Assembly: GCA_949841235.1 (NCBI GenBank)
Contig: CATKZA010000140.1
Span: forward strand, 1-5,616
Direction: 5' to 3'
From: an uncultured Clostridiaceae bacterium
GTDB taxonomy: Bacteria > Bacillota > Clostridia > Lachnospirales > Lachnospiraceae
Length of the DNA: 5,616 nt
Shown here: one piece after another, positions 5,159 through 5,616 of the stretch
How positions within the stretch are numbered: position 1 is the stretch's first letter
Layout: every line of letters begins with the position of its first letter
Program-made: the position numbers and the translations under genes
Notes under the pieces: generated by a model
What the model was told of the DNA's origin: nothing
Seen by the model: only the letters and a program-made list of their open reading frames with translations
The model's database searches: none

Positions 5159-5545
5159 ATGATGGAAGAAATGACATATGTTTGGAAGGATAGGAAACGG
5201 AATTTTCTGGGGCTTCCATGGACATTTACCAAGTACGCCCTGACCCAGGATCGCTTGTTTATCACTACGGGCTTGCTGAAAACGGAGGAGGACGAGGTGC
5301 GGCTGTATCGGATCATGGACATTACCAAGTCCAAGACCCTGTGGCAGAAGATTTTTGGCATGGGAACCATCACGGTATCTTCAGCAGACAAATCTCTGGG
5401 GAATTTTGAATTGAAGAATGTGAAGGACGTGGACAGGGTGAAGGAGACAATCTCCCGCTTGGTGGAGGAGTGCCGGGATAAGAAGCGCGTCTCCAATCGG
5501 GAGTTCATGGGGGATGATCTGGATATGCAGGATGAAGATGCATAA
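5159..5545 (+). CDS. Small bacterial PH-domain (bPH_2, YdbS/YdbT-like) protein
   Basis: This 128-residue protein has no signal peptide and no membrane segment. Residues about 21-102 fit the bPH_2 (formerly DUF304) pattern: an aromatic N-terminal strand, then YALTQDRLFITTGLL (26-40), VRLYRIMDITKSKTLWQKIF (47-66) and GMGTITVSSAD (67-77), ending in a helix KDVDRVKETISRLVEE (89-104). The last residues are strongly acidic (GDDLDMQDEDA, 118-128). Longer YdbS/YdbT-type proteins join such domains to membrane helices; this one is a free-standing single domain. bPH_2 proteins are mostly uncharacterised and often occur in membrane or stress contexts. It follows the exporter genes on the same strand but has its own promoter. 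A membrane-related role in the same response is plausible, but no biochemical function can be assigned. The family call is by pattern recognition and could be tested with a profile search. Confidence 0.8.
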   Translation: MMEEMTYVWKDRKRNFLGLPWTFTKYALTQDRLFITTGLLKTEEDEVRLYRIMDITKSKTLWQKIFGMGTITVSSADKSLGNFELKNVKDVDRVKETISRLVEECRDKKRVSNREFMGDDLDMQDEDA

Positions 5546-5616
5546 TAGCGGCAGGAAATTGCAGTATCGAGGGTGATTTTTGCAGAGCTGCACTTGCAGA
5601 TCATGGCATTTACATA
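5546..5616. other. Right edge, no gene recognised
   Basis: The 71 bases after the bPH_2 stop show no start codon with a ribosome binding site and no clear terminator. TGCAG/CTGCA-type short repeats occur at about 5580-5599 but do not form a convincing stem with a T-run after it. Confidence 0.6.

Noticed and set aside
4957..5604. Minus-strand open frame of 215 codons over the bPH_2 gene and its promoter
   Set aside because: It covers a near-consensus promoter and a plus-strand gene with a proper ribosome binding site; its translation has no domain character.

Overview
The window looks like chromosomal DNA of a Gram-positive Clostridia member, most likely Lachnospiraceae. The coding DNA has moderate GC, the spacers are AT-rich, the Shine-Dalgarno sequences are strong (GGAGG type), and the proteins resemble Firmicutes families. 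This placement rests on sequence character only; no database search was possible.

Layout from left to right: a short non-coding edge (1-122) with an AT-rich perfect inverted repeat and small tandem repeats; a membrane histidine kinase of the HisKA_3 (NarL/DesK-like) class on the minus strand (123-1283); a 502-base divergent intergenic region (1284-1785); a plus-strand ABC exporter operon made of an ATPase (1786-2715) and two ABC-2 type permeases (2798-3931 and 3918-5060); and a small bacterial PH-domain (bPH_2) protein (5159-5545) with its own near-consensus sigma-A promoter. The last 71 bases show no gene.

The gene set matches the plan of Bacillus subtilis lnrJK-lnrLMN (formerly yfiJK-yfiLMN, linearmycin resistance): a HisKA_3 sensor kinase beside one ATPase and two ABC-2 permeases. 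The expected NarL/LuxR-type response regulator is not in the window. The likely logic, by inference, is that the kinase senses a membrane-active compound or envelope stress, its regulator activates the exporter operon, and the ATPase with the two permeases removes or handles the compound. The bPH_2 protein may act at the membrane in the same response.

The most interesting part is the divergent intergenic region. Next to the exporter it has two TGACAnnTGNCA sites 23 bases apart, the nearer one centred about -42 from a TATACT -10 box that lacks a good -35. That is the arrangement expected for an activator-dependent promoter. Next to the kinase it has a compact block of three evenly spaced stem-loops and two copies of a 14-base repeat, each holding an extended -10 box pointing at the kinase. 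A bulged hairpin lies in the kinase leader just before its ribosome binding site.
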